A stretch of DNA of 7,985 nucleotides from Gammaproteobacteria bacterium (GTDB lineage Bacteria > Pseudomonadota > Gammaproteobacteria > Pseudomonadales > Pseudohongiellaceae), in NCBI GenBank assembly GCA_003556835.1, contig PWQG01000095.1:1-7985 (forward strand), written 5' to 3'. The translations under genes and the position numbers were made by a program. Positions 5,191-7,985 of this stretch are shown here, in pieces. The notes under the pieces are model-generated. The model ran no database searches. It was not told where the DNA came from and saw only the letters and a program-made list of their open reading frames with translations. The first letter of the stretch is position 1, and each line of letters opens with the position of its first letter.

Positions 5191-6836
5191 GCAGGTACCT
5201 GCAAGATTGGGTCACCAGACAATCCACACAACGGCCGACGGCAATCGCAGTAATTCTTCGCGATCAGGTCATGACCTACCGGGAGCTGGACACTCTGTCG
5301 ACGCAGTTGGCTCACGCCATCCAGGCCGCGGGACTCAAACCCGGGGCAAGAGTCTGCATGCTGATCCCGAAATCCCCACTGGCCATTGTCGCCCTGCTGG
5401 CTACCTATAAAGCCGGTTGCCTCTATGTGCCACTGGATTGGGAAAGTCCGGCCGTCCGGACCGCAAGCATCATCTCTTCCGCCGACCCCGAGATGATACT
5501 CGCTGCAGGACCAGTACAGGAGCTGCTCGGCGAGCTTGAGGAGGCCGGTGACCTGGCAGGCATCGCCATTGCCTGGTTGGATAGCCAGGATGCGCTGACC
5601 TCGGCGCTCCAGCACAAGAAGGCCTTGTCCCGCCCGAATCTGGACGCAAGCCCCATTGAGCCGGTTACCGTCGAGTCCCGCCCCGACGCGGCACATCTGC
5701 TGTTCACCTCGGGCTCCACTGGGACGCCCAAGGGCGTGATCGTGAATCACCAAAGCGTCATTGATTATGTGCAGTGGAGTATCGAGCATTTTGGCATTGA
5801 CAGATATGACCGCGTTTCAGGGTACTCTCCACTACACTTCGACTTGTCGGTTTTCGATATCTTCGGCGCCTTTTCGGTCGGGGCGCAGCTTCACCTTGTT
5901 CCTGACGATTTGAGAATACGCCCCGACAGATTGGCAGCCTGGATGCGGGAGCAACGCCTTACGCAATGGTTCTCCGTGCCTGCCGTCTTCACCTACATGA
6001 GCCAATTCGATGTCCTGCGCCAGGGCGACTTCCCTGACATGAAACGCATCATGTGGTGCGGAGAAGTACTGCCTCTACCCTCGCTGATCTACTGGATGCG
6101 GCGAGTACCGCATGTGCAGTTCACGAACCTGTACGGGCCCACCGAAACCACCATAGCGAGCAGCTATTTCACGGTTAAGGACTGTCCCGATGAGAGCGTC
6201 AAGGAGATTCCGATTGGTCGCCCCTGCGCTGGCGAGGAGCTGCTGGTTCTTGACAACGACATGAAGCCGGTCGCCAACAACGTGACCGGTGACCTGTACA
6301 TCAAGGGAGCAGGTCTCAGCCCTGGCTATTGGCGCAACCGGGAGGCCACCGATAACGCCTTCATCCAAGATGAGAACGGTGAGCGACTGTACCGAACCGG
6401 GGATCTGGCCCGTACCGGTGCGGACGGCGAAATTTACTTTAAAGGGCGGGCGGACTCCCAATTCAAAAGTCGCGGCTACCGTATCGAGTTGGGCGAGATC
6501 GAAGCAACCCTGGCCCGTATCGAGGTGCTACGCGAGAGCGCCGTGGTTGCCATCCCCAGTTCCGGTTTTGATGGCACGGTGATCTGTTGCAGCTATGTGC
6601 CCACTGAAAACGGGGAAGCTTCTCCGTCGACGGGGCTGCTGCGTGAGTTGCTGGGCAAGGAGCTGCCCTACTACATGATCCCCAGCCGCTGGCAGGAACA
6701 TGCGGAACTACCGCGCAATGGCAGCGGCAAAATTGATCGACGTTACCTCAAGGAAAAATGGCTGGTCATGGATGGCAACAGCCCGGAAACGCAGTTCCGG
6801 CCACAAATCAAAAAGGAGAGTAATCATGTCGCCTGA
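5187..6836 (+). CDS. Stand-alone NRPS-type adenylation enzyme (AMP-forming aminoacyl/acyl ligase)
   Basis: This 549-residue ANL-superfamily enzyme would adenylate a carboxylate with ATP and pass it to the phosphopantetheine thiol of the carrier protein encoded next. All main A-domain motifs are visible: A3 FTSGSTGTPKG (173-183), A4 HFDLS (217-221), A5 NLYGPTETT (314-322), A6 GDLYIKGAGLSPGYW (368-382), A7 YRTGDLA (402-408), A8 with GRADSQFKSRGYRIELGEIE (420-439), and A10 NGSGKIDR (511-518) with the catalytic Lys515. Asp219 sits where amino-acid-activating domains bind the alpha-amino group (Asp235 of GrsA). The substrate is therefore probably an amino acid, not a plain fatty acid. There is no condensation, carrier or thioesterase domain, as in DltA. 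The ATG at 5187 is the first start after an in-frame TAG at 5130. It has a weak ribosome binding site but overlaps the leader ORF stop. The last 11 bases overlap the carrier-protein gene. Confidence 0.92.
   Translation: MSRYLQDWVTRQSTQRPTAIAVILRDQVMTYRELDTLSTQLAHAIQAAGLKPGARVCMLIPKSPLAIVALLATYKAGCLYVPLDWESPAVRTASIISSADPEMILAAGPVQELLGELEEAGDLAGIAIAWLDSQDALTSALQHKKALSRPNLDASPIEPVTVESRPDAAHLLFTSGSTGTPKGVIVNHQSVIDYVQWSIEHFGIDRYDRVSGYSPLHFDLSVFDIFGAFSVGAQLHLVPDDLRIRPDRLAAWMREQRLTQWFSVPAVFTYMSQFDVLRQGDFPDMKRIMWCGEVLPLPSLIYWMRRVPHVQFTNLYGPTETTIASSYFTVKDCPDESVKEIPIGRPCAGEELLVLDNDMKPVANNVTGDLYIKGAGLSPGYWRNREATDNAFIQDENGERLYRTGDLARTGADGEIYFKGRADSQFKSRGYRIELGEIEATLARIEVLRESAVVAIPSSGFDGTVICCSYVPTENGEASPSTGLLRELLGKELPYYMIPSRWQEHAELPRNGSGKIDRRYLKEKWLVMDGNSPETQFRPQIKKESNHVA
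6814..6818 (+). promoter_or_regulatory. Ribosome binding site of the carrier-protein gene
   Basis: AGGAG, inside a longer AAAAGGAGAG run, lies seven bases before the ATG at 6826. It sits within the end of the ligase gene and fixes the start of the short carrier-protein gene, whose frame extends further upstream. Confidence 0.7.
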
Positions 6837-7140
6837 GCAGCAGAGTTTTCAGCGTAAACACGAGAGTTTGCTGAACAGGGTCAGTTCGGACCTGGAGACG
6901 CGACTGGGTATCCTGGCACCTTCAATACACACTGATCTGTTCGAGACCGGTTGCCTGGACTCCTTATCCACTGTGAACCTGCTCAGTTATATTGAAAACG
7001 AGCACAACGTTGCCATCGACTTTGCTGACCTGGATTTTCAGATGCTGAGCTCGGTGGAGTCGATCTGCCGCCTGATCACCAGCCAACCCCCGGATGGCCC
7101 CAGCAAGCAGGCAGCGGAGTTGGAAGGATGGGCGTCGTGA
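6826..7140 (+). CDS. Acyl/peptidyl carrier protein
   Basis: The 104-residue acidic protein is a stand-alone carrier protein. The sequence FETGCLDSLSTVNLLSYIE (39-57) contains the phosphopantetheine attachment motif D-S-L with Ser46. It is followed by the usual helix and the pattern IDFADLDFQMLSSVESICRLI (64-84), which matches helices II-IV of the fold. A flexible polar tail follows residue 86. Being coupled to the adenylation gene (11-base overlap), it is almost certainly the acceptor that the ligase loads, as DltC is for DltA. It must be converted to the holo form by a phosphopantetheinyl transferase that is not in the window. About ten residues longer than a minimal carrier at each end, it is otherwise ordinary. 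Its end overlaps the next gene by 13 bases. Confidence 0.92.
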   Translation: MSPEQQSFQRKHESLLNRVSSDLETRLGILAPSIHTDLFETGCLDSLSTVNLLSYIENEHNVAIDFADLDFQMLSSVESICRLITSQPPDGPSKQAAELEGWAS

Positions 7141-7985
7141 AGAATGCCGGCACCATCCGTCCGTTCCGCGATGAGGATATGGACCAGGTAGCTGATCTTT
7201 ACGAGCAGGTCAACGGCTGCCCGCCCCAAACCAGCCCCCAGGCTCTGCGACAATATCTGCAACGGGTCTTTGTTGACAATATCTGGCGGGATGAGCGCTT
7301 TCCGTCCCTGGTCAGCGAGGAAAAGATTGGCCACATCAATGGCTGCCTGGGCGTCGTACCCAGGCCAATGAAGTTCGCGGGCCGTGAAATCATCGCAGCA
7401 ACCAGTCACAGCTTCGCCGTCGCGCCCCAGTCACGCTCAAGCATGGCAGCCATTTCCATCGCACGTCGATTTCTTGCAGGCCCCCAGGATCTGTCGCTTT
7501 GCCAGGGAGACGAAATCTCGGTCCGGATATGGGAGTTGTTTGGCGGCGCCCTGTCGCAGATCTACAGCCTGGGCTGGCTGAAACCTCTCCGTCCCGCCAG
7601 CTATGCCCTGGCCATGCTCAAGCGCCGGGGGCTTACCAGACTCGTCTCTGCACCATTGCAGCTCCTGTGCAGCGGCGCAGACATCATCGCGCCCAGGGTG
7701 GCCTCAACTGCTTTCCATTTTCCCAGGCCTGCGCTGGAAACCCGCGACGTTGACGTTGATATCGCGCTGCAGCGTCTGCCCGCCATGACAACTGCCAAGA
7801 AGCTGAGACCCTGCTATAGCCGCGAGTCCATGGAGTGGTTACTTGCCACCATGCAGAACAACCCGAATCGGGGACGACTTCGTCAGCAAATGCTTTTGCG
7901 AGAGGGGCGGGTCGTCGGCTGGTACCTGTACTACCTGCGTGATGGTGTTGTGGCTGAGGTCGCGCAATTGGCAAGCGAGCCGCAA
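7128..7985 (+). CDS. GNAT-family N-acetyltransferase (3' end outside window)
   Basis: The frame is open for 286 codons to the window edge without a stop. The N terminus (TIRPFRDEDMDQVADLYEQV, residues 9-28) is a classic GNAT beta1-alpha1. VSEEKIGHINGCLGVVP (62-78) gives strands beta2-beta3, and ATSHSFAVAPQSRSSMAAISIARRFL (91-116) spans beta4 and the acetyl-CoA/acyl-pantetheine binding loop and helix. The loop PQSRSSMA is a divergent form of the Q/R-x-x-G-x-G/A motif. WELFGGALSQIYSLGW (135-150) corresponds to the C-terminal part of the first lobe. Residues 228-286 (YSRESMEWLL, then LLREGRVVGWYLYYLRDG) look like the start of a second GNAT lobe, as in bi-lobed members. Because it follows a carrier protein, its donor could be an acyl- or aminoacyl-carrier protein instead of acetyl-CoA. 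The start is either ATG 7128 (CGGAG eight bases upstream) or GTG 7137 (GGAAGG upstream, GTGA overlap with the previous stop). Confidence 0.83.
   Translation, partial: MGVVKNAGTIRPFRDEDMDQVADLYEQVNGCPPQTSPQALRQYLQRVFVDNIWRDERFPSLVSEEKIGHINGCLGVVPRPMKFAGREIIAATSHSFAVAPQSRSSMAAISIARRFLAGPQDLSLCQGDEISVRIWELFGGALSQIYSLGWLKPLRPASYALAMLKRRGLTRLVSAPLQLLCSGADIIAPRVASTAFHFPRPALETRDVDVDIALQRLPAMTTAKKLRPCYSRESMEWLLATMQNNPNRGRLRQQMLLREGRVVGWYLYYLRDGVVAEVAQLASEPQ

Noticed and set aside
5148..5789. Minus-strand open frame of 213 codons inside the ligase gene.
   Set aside because: It lies entirely opposite the N-terminal half of a clearly recognisable adenylation enzyme and shows low-complexity, Gly/Arg/Gln-rich sequence typical of antisense frames in GC-rich genes.

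Overview
The window looks like part of a gammaproteobacterial chromosome. The base composition is moderately GC-rich, the tRNA-Leu(CAG) carries an encoded CCA end behind a sigma70 promoter with a GC-rich discriminator, and the proteins have a Proteobacterial surface-polysaccharide character. A marine genus such as Marinobacter would fit, but nothing here fixes the genus.

Layout. Positions 1-42 probably hold the first codons of an unidentified gene leaving the window to the left. Positions 123-267 hold a well-formed promoter and a complete tRNA-Leu(CAG) gene. Positions 370-1092 (minus) encode an integral membrane protein of the putative small multi-drug export family. A regulatory-looking gap with a repeated GTGGCGA element follows. 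On the plus strand come a polytopic Wzx/MATE-like polysaccharide flippase (1436-2959) and a FemAB/CelD-like GNAT acyltransferase (3014-4210). A formyltransferase-fold gene faces them on the minus strand (4207-5040); its stop codon and the acyltransferase stop share one CTAG. A short divergent promoter region leads to a second plus-strand operon: a stand-alone adenylation enzyme (5187-6836), a stand-alone carrier protein (6826-7140) and a GNAT acetyltransferase that runs off the right edge (7128-end). The last three genes overlap by 11-13 bases and must be translated together.

How the genes may work together (inference). The adenylation enzyme keeps the aspartate that NRPS A domains use to bind an alpha-amino group, so it probably activates an amino acid or amino-acid-like substrate and loads it on the carrier protein. 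One of the GNAT-fold enzymes could pass the group to a sugar or lipid-linked glycan, the formyltransferase could N-formylate an amine on the same product, and the flippase would export it. The genes resemble parts of exosortase/PEP-CTERM-associated exopolysaccharide loci (flippase, FemAB protein, AMP-forming ligase, carrier protein, GNAT), but no exosortase or glycosyltransferase lies in the window. The most unusual local detail is a 12-codon leader ORF with the best ribosome binding site of its region. Its stop overlaps the ligase start as ATGA.
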